NCBI RefSeq assembly: GCF_004345425.1
Contig: NZ_SLVP01000010.1
Location: 124,001-188,000, forward strand
Direction: 5' to 3'
Source of the DNA: Paenibacillus sp. BK033
GTDB taxonomy: Bacteria; Bacillota; Bacilli; Paenibacillales; Paenibacillaceae
DNA length: 64,000 nucleotides
Shown here: positions 31,406 through 39,644 of the stretch, piece by piece
How positions within the stretch are numbered: the stretch's first letter is position 1
How the letters are laid out: each line of letters starts with the position of its first letter
Position numbers and translations under genes: made by a program
Notes under the pieces: model-generated
Database searches by the model: none
What the model was told of the DNA's origin: nothing
What the model saw: the letters and a program-made list of their open reading frames with translations, nothing else

Positions 31406-33649
31406 TTGGCGGATACTAAAGTAAAGCATGTGGAAGAGGAAGCGGCAGGCACGGGCAAGCGGACACCCGAGCAGGCTGCTGCCGAGAATGAACAAATCAT
31501 AAAAAGCATGGCATCGCAGCTGTCGATTCCGATCACGAAAGTGAAATCGGCCGTTGCTTTGCTTGATGAAGGCAATACCATTCCGTTTATCGCGCGTTAC
31601 CGGAAAGAGATGACCGGCGAGCTCGACGAGAATGATCTCCGGGCGATTGAAGAACGGCTGCAATATATGCGGAATCTGGAAGATCGCAAACGCGAAGTGA
31701 TCCGTCTGATTGACGAGCAGGGCAAGCTGAGCGATGAGCTTCGCCGCTCGATCGAGGCTTCGGGCAAGCTGCAGGAGGTTGAGGATCTGTATCGTCCTTA
31801 CCGGCAGAAGCGCAAGACGCGCGCCAGCGTCGCGAAGGAACGCGGGTTGGAGCCGCTTGCCTTGTGGCTGTGGGCTCAGCCCCGCCAGGGCGAACCGCTT
31901 GCCGAAGCGGCAAAATATACGAATGAGGACAAAGGCGTAGCGTCGGCAGAGGATGCTCTTCAAGGCGCCATGGACATCCTGGCCGAGAATATCGCGGATG
32001 ACGCCGCCATCCGTTCTTGGGTGCGGAAGCATACCTTTGACCAAGCACTGCTTAAGACCGAAGCGAAAAACGCGGATGCCGAATCCGTCTACGAGATGTA
32101 CTACAGTTATCAGGAGCCGGTCCGCAAGCTGCCGCCGCACCGCGTCTTGGCGATTAACCGCGGGGAGCGTGAAGATATTCTGCGCGTTTCGTTTGAGCTT
32201 TCCGCGGAACGGATCCATGAGTTTATCCAGCGCAAAGTGCTTCGTCAGCAGACTGCGCCCGCCGTTCGCGATGTGCTGGCGGCTGTCATTGAGGATGCCT
32301 ACAAACGGCTTATTTCCCCTTCGATCGAGCGGGAAGTTCGCGGCGAGCTGACGGAGAAGGCGGAAGAGCATGCGATCTCGATCTTCTCCGAAAATTTGCG
32401 CAACCTGCTGCTCCAGCCGCCGGTGCGCGGCAATGTGGTATTGGGCGTTGACCCGGCTTACCGGACGGGCTGCAAGCTCGCCGTGATTGACGACACCGGC
32501 AAGCTGATGGAAGTAGCCGTCACTTATCCGACTCCTCCCAACAACAAGGTTGCGGAAGCGGAGAAAATCATCAACGGTCTGATTGACCGTTACGGCGTAT
32601 CGCTTATCGTGATCGGCAACGGGACGGCTTCCCGCGAGACGGAGCAGTTTATTGCCGGCCTGATCGGCAAACGCAAGACAGCCGGACAAGCCGAGCTGAG
32701 ATATATTATCGTAAGCGAAGCGGGGGCAAGCGTTTATTCCGCTTCGAAGCTTGCGGCGGAAGAATTCCCCGATCTCGACGTAGCCGAGCGCAGCGCGGTC
32801 TCGATTGCGCGCCGCCTGCAGGATCCGCTCGCCGAGCTTGTGAAGATCGAGCCTAAAGCGATCGGCGTCGGGCAATACCAGCATGACGTCAGCCAGAAGC
32901 GGCTCGACGAAAGCCTTGGCGGCGTAGTTGAATCCGCCGTTAACCACGTCGGCGTAGACGTAAACACGGCATCCGCGTCGCTGCTTTCTTACGTTGCGGG
33001 GATCAATGCGACGATTGCGAAAAATATCGTCAAGTACCGCGAGGAGAACGGCCGGTTCGCGAAACGCGGCCAGCTGCAGAAGGTGCCGCGCCTTGGCGCC
33101 AAATCCTATGAACAATGCATCGGCTTCCTGCGAATTCCGGAGGCGGCGAATCCGCTGGACAGCACGCCGATCCACCCGGAATCCTACGAGGTTGTCGGCA
33201 AGCTGTTTGCCGAGCTTGGCTTGAAGCAGAATCAGCTTGGAACGGATGAGCTGAAGGAGAAGCTGTCGGGAATCGATCCTGCAGCCCTTGCGCCTTCGCT
33301 TGGCGTAGGGGTTCCAACCTTGAAGGACATTATCGACAGCCTGCTCCGTCCTGGACGCGATCCGCGCGAGGAGCTGCCGCCGCCGATATTCCATACCGAT
33401 GTCCTCAATATTGAAGATTTGACTCCGGGGATGGAGCTGCAGGGAACGGTACGGAACGTTATCGACTTTGGCGCCTTTATCGATATCGGCATCAAGAATG
33501 ACGGACTTGTCCATATTTCGCAGATGAGCGACAAATTCGTGAAGCATCCGATGGATGTCGTATCCGTTGGCGACAATGTCACGGTATGGGTGCTTGGCGT
33601 TGATTTGAAAAAGGGCCGGGTTTCCCTTACCATGCGCAAGCAGGCATAA
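31406..33649 (+). CDS. tex: Tex family RNA-binding protein
   Basis: A conserved transcription/RNA-associated protein. Order of domains: N-terminal Tex helical domain (ALLDEGNTIPFIARYRKEMTGELDENDLRAIEERL), the YqgF/RNase-H-like core (LGVDPAYRTGCKLAVIDDTGKL), the HhH pair (NTASASLLSYVAGINATIAKNIVKYREENG), and a C-terminal S1 domain (GMELQGTVRNVIDFGAFIDIGIKNDGLVHISQMS). The start is uncertain: TTG 31406 sits about 10 bases after GAAGGGACGG, while an in-frame ATG at 31376 has no good ribosome binding site; I prefer TTG. Monocistronic. Confidence 0.93.
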   Translation: MADTKVKHVEEEAAGTGKRTPEQAAAENEQIIKSMASQLSIPITKVKSAVALLDEGNTIPFIARYRKEMTGELDENDLRAIEERLQYMRNLEDRKREVIRLIDEQGKLSDELRRSIEASGKLQEVEDLYRPYRQKRKTRASVAKERGLEPLALWLWAQPRQGEPLAEAAKYTNEDKGVASAEDALQGAMDILAENIADDAAIRSWVRKHTFDQALLKTEAKNADAESVYEMYYSYQEPVRKLPPHRVLAINRGEREDILRVSFELSAERIHEFIQRKVLRQQTAPAVRDVLAAVIEDAYKRLISPSIEREVRGELTEKAEEHAISIFSENLRNLLLQPPVRGNVVLGVDPAYRTGCKLAVIDDTGKLMEVAVTYPTPPNNKVAEAEKIINGLIDRYGVSLIVIGNGTASRETEQFIAGLIGKRKTAGQAELRYIIVSEAGASVYSASKLAAEEFPDLDVAERSAVSIARRLQDPLAELVKIEPKAIGVGQYQHDVSQKRLDESLGGVVESAVNHVGVDVNTASASLLSYVAGINATIAKNIVKYREENGRFAKRGQLQKVPRLGAKSYEQCIGFLRIPEAANPLDSTPIHPESYEVVGKLFAELGLKQNQLGTDELKEKLSGIDPAALAPSLGVGVPTLKDIIDSLLRPGRDPREELPPPIFHTDVLNIEDLTPGMELQGTVRNVIDFGAFIDIGIKNDGLVHISQMSDKFVKHPMDVVSVGDNVTVWVLGVDLKKGRVSLTMRKQA

Positions 33650-33725
33650 TTTCGGGCTTGCTGGCTTCTCGTGAGGGATTCTATAATACAGATGTGCCTC
33701 TAAGATCCTACTAAGGAAGGAGAGG

Positions 33726-34226
33726 ATGGACATCATTATGCAGCCCGATAACAATGCGGTGCAAACGGACAAGGAACGGAGCAGCAGCGCACCTAACCAT
33801 AAATGGTTTGGTTTGTCCCTGCAAGCGCTTGTCGTGTTGTCCCATAAACCTAATGCGTGTACAAGCGCTGAACTAGCCGGCCATATAAAGTCGGAAGCAA
33901 CGATGCTCCGGCGCGTATTGGCCAAGCTGGCCAAGGAGCAGCTGCTTGAGACGAGGGAAGGACGTGACGGCGGTTACCGCTTGAAGCGCGCCCCTGAGAC
34001 GATTACGCTTGCCGACGTGTATTTGGCTTTGCGCGTGGGAGCGCCTTTATGCAATGGCATGATGGATACAACCGGCATTCATGATTTTGGGCAGGAGATG
34101 CGGATGGCTTTTATGGAGATAACCGACGAAGTGGAGCGGAAGACATTGGAAGTGCTGCGCCAGGTTACCATTGCTCAGCTCTCCGAGAGAATTTGCACGT
34201 TGAGACGGATGGATTTGAATAGTTGA
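33726..34226 (+). CDS. Rrf2-family transcriptional regulator
   Basis: A 166-aa protein with an Rrf2 winged helix: KWFGLSLQALVVLSH, SAELAGHIKSEATMLRRVLAKLAKEQLLETREGRDGGYRLKR. The three-cysteine Fe-S cluster motif of IscR/NsrR is not clear; Cys occurs at ACTSAE, LCNGM and ICTLRR, widely spaced. It thus resembles redox- or thiol-type YwnA regulators. AAGGAAGGAG lies just upstream. The nitroreductase gene downstream, 260 bases away with its own promoter, is a possible target. Confidence 0.85.
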   Translation: MDIIMQPDNNAVQTDKERSSSAPNHKWFGLSLQALVVLSHKPNACTSAELAGHIKSEATMLRRVLAKLAKEQLLETREGRDGGYRLKRAPETITLADVYLALRVGAPLCNGMMDTTGIHDFGQEMRMAFMEITDEVERKTLEVLRQVTIAQLSERICTLRRMDLNS

Positions 34227-34261
34227 AAAGGGCGGCGGAAAAAATAGTCACACGAACCCAG

Positions 34262-34290
34262 TTGACTTTCCGCTGTCACGATTTTATACT
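34262..34290 (+). promoter_or_regulatory. Candidate sigma-A promoter for the nitroreductase gene
   Basis: TTGACT (34262-34267), a 17-base spacer and TATACT (34285-34290). It leaves a leader of about 190 nt in which I see no clear riboswitch. Confidence 0.55.
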
Positions 34291-34486
34291 GTTATCAAAA
34301 CTGTTACAGATGCGAGCGTACTTACATCATAAAAGGACCCATTTGCATATTTGTAACTGTGTTAAATTATTCGCAGTTTAATCCGCGGTTTATTTTTCGC
34401 AGTCAACCTTTTTCCTGAAGCCTTTTATTTGGTTTTAACTGAGCAATCTGGTACACAGATCATTTCATTATTGGAGGGAACCAACA

Positions 34487-35131
34487 ATGGCTATCGAAAC
34501 GCAAGCTGGCAAGGAATTTACGGAAGTACTGACATCCCGTCGCTCTGTTCGTCATTATGATCCGTCTTTCAAAATCTCGGACGAAGAAATCAAAGAAATT
34601 CTGGCGCTTGCGACGAAGGCTCCGTCTTCGGCGAATACGCAATCCTGGCGCTTCCTGGTAGTTACGGACCAAGCGCTGAAAGATCAATTGCTCCCGATTG
34701 CGAACAATCAGCAGCAGGTTGTCGACGCATCGGCCGTCGTCGTTATTCTGGGCGACCTGGAGTTCTACACTAGGCTTGGCGAGATCAACGGAGCGGCCGT
34801 TAAAGCCGGCTATATGACCGAGGAGATTGCCCAGCGCTTTACGGATCATTACACCAATCTGTTCCCTTCCATTCCGAAGGAGCGCGTGACTGAGATCGTT
34901 GCCTTTGACGCCGGTCTTGTCTCGATGCAAATTATGCTGGCAGCTAGGTCAAAAGGGTATGACACGGTACCGATGGGCGGTTACGACCGCGACAAGCTGA
35001 AAGCTTTCTTCGAAATTCCGGACCGTTACCTGCCGCTTCTTGTTCTGCCAATCGGCAAAGCAAAAGAGGAAGGCCGTCCAACCGTACGTCTTCCGCTCGA
35101 CGACATTACGTTCTGGAACGGCGTGAAGTAA
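34487..35131 (+). CDS. Nitroreductase-family flavoprotein
   Basis: A 214-aa FMN-dependent NAD(P)H oxidoreductase. Signatures are SRRSVRHYDPSFKISDEEI, the FMN-contact segment APSSANTQSWRFLVV, and MLAARSKGYDTVPMGGYD. It resembles Bacillus YfkO/HypO-type enzymes that reduce nitro compounds or quinones. A TTGGAGGGA site precedes the start. It may be controlled by the Rrf2 regulator upstream, given position. Confidence 0.9.
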   Translation: MAIETQAGKEFTEVLTSRRSVRHYDPSFKISDEEIKEILALATKAPSSANTQSWRFLVVTDQALKDQLLPIANNQQQVVDASAVVVILGDLEFYTRLGEINGAAVKAGYMTEEIAQRFTDHYTNLFPSIPKERVTEIVAFDAGLVSMQIMLAARSKGYDTVPMGGYDRDKLKAFFEIPDRYLPLLVLPIGKAKEEGRPTVRLPLDDITFWNGVK

Positions 35132-35135
35132 TGCG

Positions 35136-35177
35136 CAAAAAAACTCCCGCAGCAGCTCGCTTGCGGGAGTTTTTTAT
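35136..35177. terminator. Bidirectional terminator after the nitroreductase
   Basis: AAAAAACTCCCGCA pairs with TGCGGGAGTTTTTT. It also serves the convergent cmpA gene. Confidence 0.9.
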
Positions 35178-35184
35178 TAAGACT

Positions 35185-35337
35185 TTAATGTAAAGTTATT
35201 TCGGGACGGCTTTCGTCTTCGTTTTTTGTCGTTTGCTTGCTCCGATAGAAATACCAGCATTCATTCAGCAGCTTAATCTGCCTAAGGTCCTTCTTCTGAA
35301 AAGCACGCATCATTTGATTGCAAAGCCATTGTGGCAT
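35185..35337 (-). CDS. cmpA: Cortex morphogenetic protein CmpA, with C-terminal extension
   Basis: A 50-aa protein on the minus strand. It begins MPQWLCNQMMRAFQKKDLRQ and continues IKLLNECWYFYRS, which matches Bacillus CmpA (PxWLxxQMxRAFxxKDxxQIKLLNxCWYYY) residue for residue in the key positions. CmpA links spore coat assembly to cortex formation through SpoIVA and ClpXP. The Bacillus protein is about 37 aa; here about 14 extra acidic/polar residues (TTKNEDESRPEITLH) follow the conserved core. The ATG at 35337 has GGAAGGAG 8 bases upstream. Confidence 0.88.
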   Translation of the reverse strand: MPQWLCNQMMRAFQKKDLRQIKLLNECWYFYRSKQTTKNEDESRPEITLH

Positions 35338-35529
35338 TCGTATCTACTCCTTCCGGCCATACCTGATGTACTACTACAGTATGGAGAAGGGCGAATGTCC
35401 GTGCAGGTCCTACCACAATAGAAATTCTCAGTTCCGAATCCGCGGAAACCGAAATTCTATTCGGCGATTAATCCTACCTTTAAACGCGGTCGCTCATCTT
35501 CGAAAAGCCTCGATTGAGGATTATTCATT

Positions 35530-35880
35530 TCAGAGTTCTTCTTCCTCGTACCATTGTTCAAGCTGGGCTTGAAGGGCGCGAATCTCGGTGAGAAGGGCGA
35601 TCAACGGGTAAGCCGATTCCTTGACGGCCGCGAAATCGCGTTCCAGTTCATTAATGTAGTCCAGACCGGAGACGATCCGGATGGAGCTGTCATGCAGCTC
35701 GACATTGTCGCATTCCGCAACCGCGTACGGCAGCTGAGGCACGTGATCGGCTGTAAGCTTGTCCATTTCTTTATGAAGGCGCAGGTTCAGCGCGCTGAGC
35801 TGGTAAGCATGGGATTCCGGCATCTCAACAAAGAAAATCCGGCTGCTGCCGTTCATAAGGACGTAACGCATTGTAGGCAT
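35530..35880 (-). CDS. 116-aa conserved protein of unknown function
   Basis: No signal peptide or membrane segment. The N-terminal half contains MRYVLMNGSSRIFFVEMPESHAYQLSALNLRLHKEMDKL and the C-terminus is helical and acidic (LIALLTEIRALQAQLEQWYEEEEL), which could form a coiled coil. I do not recognise a family with known function. The downstream stretch (35338-35529) shows no further gene; a small CCTC/GAGG hairpin at 35503-35520 may be its terminator. Confidence 0.7.
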   Translation of the reverse strand: MPTMRYVLMNGSSRIFFVEMPESHAYQLSALNLRLHKEMDKLTADHVPQLPYAVAECDNVELHDSSIRIVSGLDYINELERDFAAVKESAYPLIALLTEIRALQAQLEQWYEEEEL

Positions 35881-35978
35881 GGTGAAAATAAACTCCCCTC
35901 GTAGACCATCTATAATGATTGCTACTTGACAGTGTAGCGTATGAACGCTTTAAAATTCAAGTACTGGGGGAGAATACA

Positions 35979-36452
35979 ATGACCATGAAAATGAATGATG
36001 AACAGCTGCAGCAGTGGGTTGAGCGCGTATCGCTCGAAAGCTTTGGACGCCCCTTCATCCATCAGGCAACCTTTAACGGGCGTTTAAAGGCAACGGGCGG
36101 GCGTTATTTCACGAAGTCGCATAACATCGAGATCAGTCCTCATCAATTGGAAGCGTTTGGGGAAGAAGAAACCGAAAAAATTATCAAGCACGAGCTATGC
36201 CATTATCATCTTCATCTTATGAAGAGAGGGTACCAGCACCGGGACGAGGATTTCAAAAAGCTGCTCGCTTATGTCGGCGGATCCCGTTACTGCAAATCGC
36301 TTCCGGAGAGGGCGGCAAAGGCGCCAACCCCTTATAAATACATGCTTGTCTGCCGCAGCTGCGGTACCGAATATCCGCGTAAAAGAAGGCTTGATCCGGC
36401 CCGTTATGCATGCGGAAAATGTCGCGGAAAACTTTTTTTAAAAAACGCTTGA
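35979..36452 (+). CDS. SprT-like zinc metallopeptidase-fold protein
   Basis: The 157-aa protein carries the SprT metal motif HELCHYH (HExxH-type) with GRYFTKSHNIEIS upstream. A C-terminal zinc ribbon is CRSCGTEYPRKRR followed by CGKCRG. This is the YdcK/SprT family; eukaryotic Spartan relatives cleave DNA-protein crosslinks, but bacterial function is not established. Start ATG 35979 follows GGGGGAG; a longer frame from 35919 is unlikely. The stop codon overlaps the promoter of the tRNA cluster. Confidence 0.88.
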   Translation: MTMKMNDEQLQQWVERVSLESFGRPFIHQATFNGRLKATGGRYFTKSHNIEISPHQLEAFGEEETEKIIKHELCHYHLHLMKRGYQHRDEDFKKLLAYVGGSRYCKSLPERAAKAPTPYKYMLVCRSCGTEYPRKRRLDPARYACGKCRGKLFLKNA

Positions 36453-36477
36453 CCTTCTGAAATGACCGTGATATATT
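36449..36477 (+). promoter_or_regulatory. Sigma-A promoter of the tRNA cluster
   Basis: TTGACC (36449-36454), a 17-base spacer and TATATT (36472-36477), starting in the last codons of the sprT-like gene and about 66 bases before the first tRNA. Confidence 0.7.
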
Positions 36478-36542
36478 ATTACTTGTCGCCGCGGTAATCA
36501 AGCGGTTGAAAACGAAAGAAAAAGAGCAAGAAATTGAAGTAT

Positions 36543-36618
36543 TCCCTGATAGCTCAGTTGGTAGAGCACTCGACTGTTAATCGAGTTGTCACAGGTTCGA
36601 GTCCTGTTCGGGGAGCCA
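36543..36618 (+). tRNA. tRNA-Asn (GTT)
   Basis: 76 nt with encoded CCA. Anticodon stem-loop CGACTGTTAATCG with anticodon GTT; T-arm ACAGGTTCGAGTCCTGT; acceptor TCCCTGA pairs with TCGGGGA. Confidence 0.97.
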
Positions 36619-36619
36619 T

Positions 36620-36710
36620 GGAGAGATACCCAAGTGGCTCAAGGGGACCCTCTGCTAAGGGGTTAGACTGCGTAAGTGGTGCGAGGGTTCGAATCCCTCT
36701 CTCTCCGCCA
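36620..36710 (+). tRNA. tRNA-Ser (GCT)
   Basis: 91 nt with encoded CCA and the long variable arm of a class II tRNA. Anticodon loop CTGCTAA gives GCT. Acceptor GGAGAGA pairs with TCTCTCC. Confidence 0.97.
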
Positions 36711-36770
36711 TAATTTTCTTGGTGGACAAGTCGCTCGAGAGAGATGACGATAGGAACAACAAGTAAGCGA

Positions 36771-36845
36771 GGCCCGTTGGTCAAGGGGTTAAGACACCTC
36801 CCTTTCACGGAGGTAACAGGGGTTCGAATCCCCTACGGGTCACCA
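36771..36845 (+). tRNA. tRNA-Glu (TTC)
   Basis: 75 nt with encoded CCA. Anticodon loop CTTTCAC gives TTC; T-arm GGGGTTCGAATCCCC; acceptor GGCCCGT pairs with ACGGGTC. Confidence 0.96.
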
Positions 36846-36889
36846 TTTCCTTAATGTAGCGGCTCTCGAGAGTTCGTTTTACAGCATGA

Positions 36890-36965
36890 GAGCCATTAGC
36901 TCAGTTGGTAGAGCACCTGACTTTTAATCAGGGTGTCGAAGGTTCGAGTCCTTCATGGCTCACCA
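36890..36965 (+). tRNA. tRNA-Lys (TTT)
   Basis: 76 nt with encoded CCA. Anticodon loop CTTTTAA gives TTT; acceptor GAGCCAT pairs with ATGGCTC. Confidence 0.97.
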
Positions 36966-37014
36966 TTTTACTTCTCCCTCGAAGTGATGGTATGAAGGAA
37001 ATGAAATTAAATGT

Positions 37015-37100
37015 GCGGTAGTGGTGGAATGGCAGACACGCTATCTTGAGGGGGTAGTGGGCGTACGCCCGTGGAGGTTCGAGTCCTCTCTACCGCACCA
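37015..37100 (+). tRNA. tRNA-Leu (GAG)
   Basis: 86 nt with encoded CCA and a class II variable arm. The anticodon stem CTATC/GGTAG encloses TTGAGGG, giving GAG. Acceptor GCGGTAG pairs with CTACCGC. Confidence 0.95.
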
Positions 37101-37115
37101 TAACTTAACAGATAC

Positions 37116-37145
37116 ATCCCTTACGAGTGTAAGGGATTTTTTTAT
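37116..37145 (+). terminator. Terminator of the tRNA cluster
   Basis: ATCCCTTAC, loop GAGT, GTAAGGGAT, then a T-run. Confidence 0.9.
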
Positions 37146-37172
37146 GTTTTCTTCTTGTAATCGGATTGTACT

Positions 37173-37201
37173 TTGGACTTTGGAACAAGCGCGACTATAA
37201 T
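37173..37201 (+). promoter_or_regulatory. Candidate sigma-A promoter of the two-component operon
   Basis: TTGGAC (37173-37178), a 17-base spacer and TATAAT (37196-37201). Confidence 0.6.
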
Positions 37202-37272
37202 GAAAAGAATAAGCCATATAGAATGAAACCTGCCGGTGTTAAGGAAAGCCCGAACAAGGAGTGATAAATCGC

Positions 37273-37965
37273 ATGATAAAAGTGCTTGTTGTAGACGATG
37301 AAGTGAGTATCTCCAGCGCGATCGCTTATGCATTGCAGCGTGAAGGATTTACGGTGGAGACAGCCGGCGACGGGATGGAGGCGCTTGAGAAGGTTGCTGC
37401 CTTCAAGCCGGATGTTATGGTGCTTGATGTGATGATGCCCAAGATGAACGGTTACGAGGTATGCCGCAAGCTGGAGGCGGGCGACCGACCGGCCATTATG
37501 CTGCTCACCGTAAAAAACGATATTGTAGATAAAGTGCTTGGGCTTGAGCTTGGGGCCGATGATTACATGACCAAGCCGTTTGATATCCGGGAAGTCGTCG
37601 CCCGCGTGAAGGCACTGTACAGACGCCGTCAGTTTGAATCGCCGGAACAGGGTTCGGATAAGGAAGGCAGACTGGAGCTTGGCGGAATTGCGATAGAATT
37701 GTTAAGCCGCACGGTCAGGGTTGACGATGAGATTGTGGATCTTACGCCGAAGGAATTTGATCTGCTGGCGCTGCTGGCAAAGCATCCGGACCGGGTATAC
37801 TCCAGGGAAGCGCTGCTTGAGCAGGTTTGGGAGATGGATTTTGCCGGCGGTACCCGTACCGTGGACATTCACGTGCAAAGGCTTCGCAAGAAGCTTGGCG
37901 AATGGCAGGGCTTAATACAAACCGTTTATGGTATCGGCTATAAAAGCACGAGGACAAACGGATGA
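37273..37965 (+). CDS. OmpR/PhoB-family response regulator
   Basis: The 230-aa protein has a receiver domain with the acidic pair in VVDDE, phosphoacceptor D52 (MVLDVMMPK) and the conserved Lys in TKPFDIREV. A C-terminal winged helix follows (LTPKEFDLLALLAKHPDRVYSREALLEQVW ... GTRTVDIHVQRLRKKLG). ATG 37273 is chosen because AAGGAG lies 10 bases upstream; a GTG at 37261 overlaps that site. It overlaps the kinase gene by 4 bases. Five direct-repeat promoter sites of the type bound by this family lie in the next 7 kb, making them candidate targets (see findings). Confidence 0.95.
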   Translation: MIKVLVVDDEVSISSAIAYALQREGFTVETAGDGMEALEKVAAFKPDVMVLDVMMPKMNGYEVCRKLEAGDRPAIMLLTVKNDIVDKVLGLELGADDYMTKPFDIREVVARVKALYRRRQFESPEQGSDKEGRLELGGIAIELLSRTVRVDDEIVDLTPKEFDLLALLAKHPDRVYSREALLEQVWEMDFAGGTRTVDIHVQRLRKKLGEWQGLIQTVYGIGYKSTRTNG

Positions 37966-39494
37966 CCCGAGCTGCCGGTTCCCGGCATCGGTTCAGGATT
38001 GGTTTAAAGGGCAAAATTACCGTTTTTCTCGCTTCGCTGCTCGCTTTCGTGGTGGTGCTGCTCAGCACGCTGGTGCTAGCGGGTATCCGAGAGGATCAGC
38101 AGAGGAGGATGGAACAAAGCTTCTCCCAGCTGGCGAATTCCGCGAATCTTCGCGTACGCGAGGAGTATTTGACGGGTGAACGGGTGTCGCCGGATGAATT
38201 TATGGAGCGCAACGGACAGAGCCTGGCGGTAGATCTCGGGGGGCAAAGCGGCATGGCGGTTACGCTGTACAGCGCTGACGGGGAATTCGCCGGGACTTCG
38301 CTGCCGGTACAACCCGTGACCGACGTGAAGGATGCGCTTGCCCATACCGCGAAAGGCCAGGAAGCCTATATTACGCTTGGCAATCAAGTGCTGTATCTGG
38401 CACCGCTATACAATGCCGATCAATTTCTTGGCAGTGTACAGTTCCATGGCTCCCTCCAGGAACAGAAAATGTTCTACGGCCATATCAGGGATTTGTTTAT
38501 CGGTACGGGGGCTGCCGTATTGGCGGCCGGTCTCTTGCTTGGTTATCTGTACGTGTGGCGGCAAGCCTTTATCCTTGGCAAGCTGAACCAGGCGGCCAAG
38601 GATATCGGGGAAGGCCGTTACCTCGACAAGCCGCCCGTGCGCAGGCGGGACGAGATCGGCGAGCTTGCGGAAGGCATTTACGATATGAGCGGCAGCATCG
38701 CTTCGTATGTCGATGAACTAAACGAAGAGAAGCAGAAGCTGCTAACGGCTATCAAACGCCTGCAGGAGCTCGAGCAGCAGCAAAAGCAGTTTATCGGCAA
38801 TATAAGCCATGAACTGAAAACGCCCTTAACTTCCATTCTGGCGTATTCGGATCTGCTTGGCATGTACAGCGATGACCCGGTTTTGCTGCAAAATGCCCGG
38901 ACCCAGATCAGCAAGGAAGCGGAACGCTTGTATGCGCTGATCGAGAAGGCGCTTCAGCTCTCGTCGATGGATATTTACGATTTTGAGACCAACGCCGCTC
39001 ACTTCCAAGTGAAGCCGCTGCTGGAGGATGCTTTAGGCCGTCTGCAGATCAAGGCGGAAAAGCAAAGGATCACGCTCTCGTCCGATTTGAAGGACGACCT
39101 CGTATGGGCGGATTCGGATAACCTCATGCATATGGTTACCAATCTGCTTAGCAACGCGATCAAGTACAACCGTCCCGGAGGATGGGTTCGGCTTTCCAAC
39201 CGGTCCGAAACGGGGGCTACTGGTGAAAGACGCGTTATTATCGAGGTTGCGGACAGCGGTATCGGCATACCGGAGGAGCTTCAGAACCGGATCTTTGACC
39301 CGTTCTTTACCGTTAGCGACGACCGATCCCGGGAAACCGGCGGTACGGGGCTTGGCTTAGCTTTGGTCAGGAGCTTGGCCGAGAAGCAGCACGGCACCGT
39401 CAAACTGGCCGAATCAGGACCGAAAGGCTCCCGATTTGTCATCTCCCTGCCCGGTGAGCCCGCAGCCTTAGAGACAGGGCCGCTAGAAGAGTAA
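37962..39494 (+). CDS. Membrane sensor histidine kinase
   Basis: The 510-aa protein has two membrane helices (about 15-37 and 173-195) flanking an extracellular sensor of about 135 residues, a HAMP linker, a HisKA domain with ISHELKTPLTSIL around residue 283, and an HATPase domain with N-box NLLSNAIKYN, ADSGIGIP and GGTGLGLALVRSLAEK. Partner of the OmpR-type regulator by ATGA overlap. The signal is unknown; an envelope-related stimulus is plausible because the downstream genes encode surface proteins. Confidence 0.95.
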   Translation: MTRAAGSRHRFRIGLKGKITVFLASLLAFVVVLLSTLVLAGIREDQQRRMEQSFSQLANSANLRVREEYLTGERVSPDEFMERNGQSLAVDLGGQSGMAVTLYSADGEFAGTSLPVQPVTDVKDALAHTAKGQEAYITLGNQVLYLAPLYNADQFLGSVQFHGSLQEQKMFYGHIRDLFIGTGAAVLAAGLLLGYLYVWRQAFILGKLNQAAKDIGEGRYLDKPPVRRRDEIGELAEGIYDMSGSIASYVDELNEEKQKLLTAIKRLQELEQQQKQFIGNISHELKTPLTSILAYSDLLGMYSDDPVLLQNARTQISKEAERLYALIEKALQLSSMDIYDFETNAAHFQVKPLLEDALGRLQIKAEKQRITLSSDLKDDLVWADSDNLMHMVTNLLSNAIKYNRPGGWVRLSNRSETGATGERRVIIEVADSGIGIPEELQNRIFDPFFTVSDDRSRETGGTGLGLALVRSLAEKQHGTVKLAESGPKGSRFVISLPGEPAALETGPLEE

Positions 39495-39499
39495 AAACA

Positions 39500-39533
39500 A
39501 GCCTGGACATTGCATGGTCCGGGCTGTTTTTTG
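39500..39533 (+). terminator. Terminator of the two-component operon
   Basis: AAGCCTGGAC pairs with GGTCCGGGCT around an ATTGCAT-type loop, followed by TTTTTT. Confidence 0.7.
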
Positions 39534-39557
39534 ATTTGGGCATTCTAATAAAAAGTT

Positions 39558-39611
39558 GTTACAACTTGGATACAATTCAGATATGTTTTCGACATAGAGG
39601 CCTTCTATACT
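39558..39611 (+). promoter_or_regulatory. Promoter module A: direct repeat plus TATACT
   Basis: GTTACA (39558-39563) and GATACA (39569-39574) are 11 bases apart start to start; TATACT (39606-39611) begins 37 bases after the second box. No good -35 box is present. Same architecture as modules B to E. Confidence 0.7.
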
Positions 39612-39644
39612 GATGGAAATTGGTAAATATCCGGGGGGATAACG

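Noticed and set aside
31259..33934. An 891-aa minus-strand open frame
   Set aside because: Antisense shadow of tex, which has all its expected domains on the plus strand.
34290..34486. Possible riboswitch in the nitroreductase leader
   Set aside because: I could not find the conserved core of any riboswitch class; only an AT-rich leader.
36554..36808. A minus-strand frame (84 aa) across tRNA genes
   Set aside because: It is encoded by antisense of tRNA-Asn, -Ser and -Glu; not a gene.
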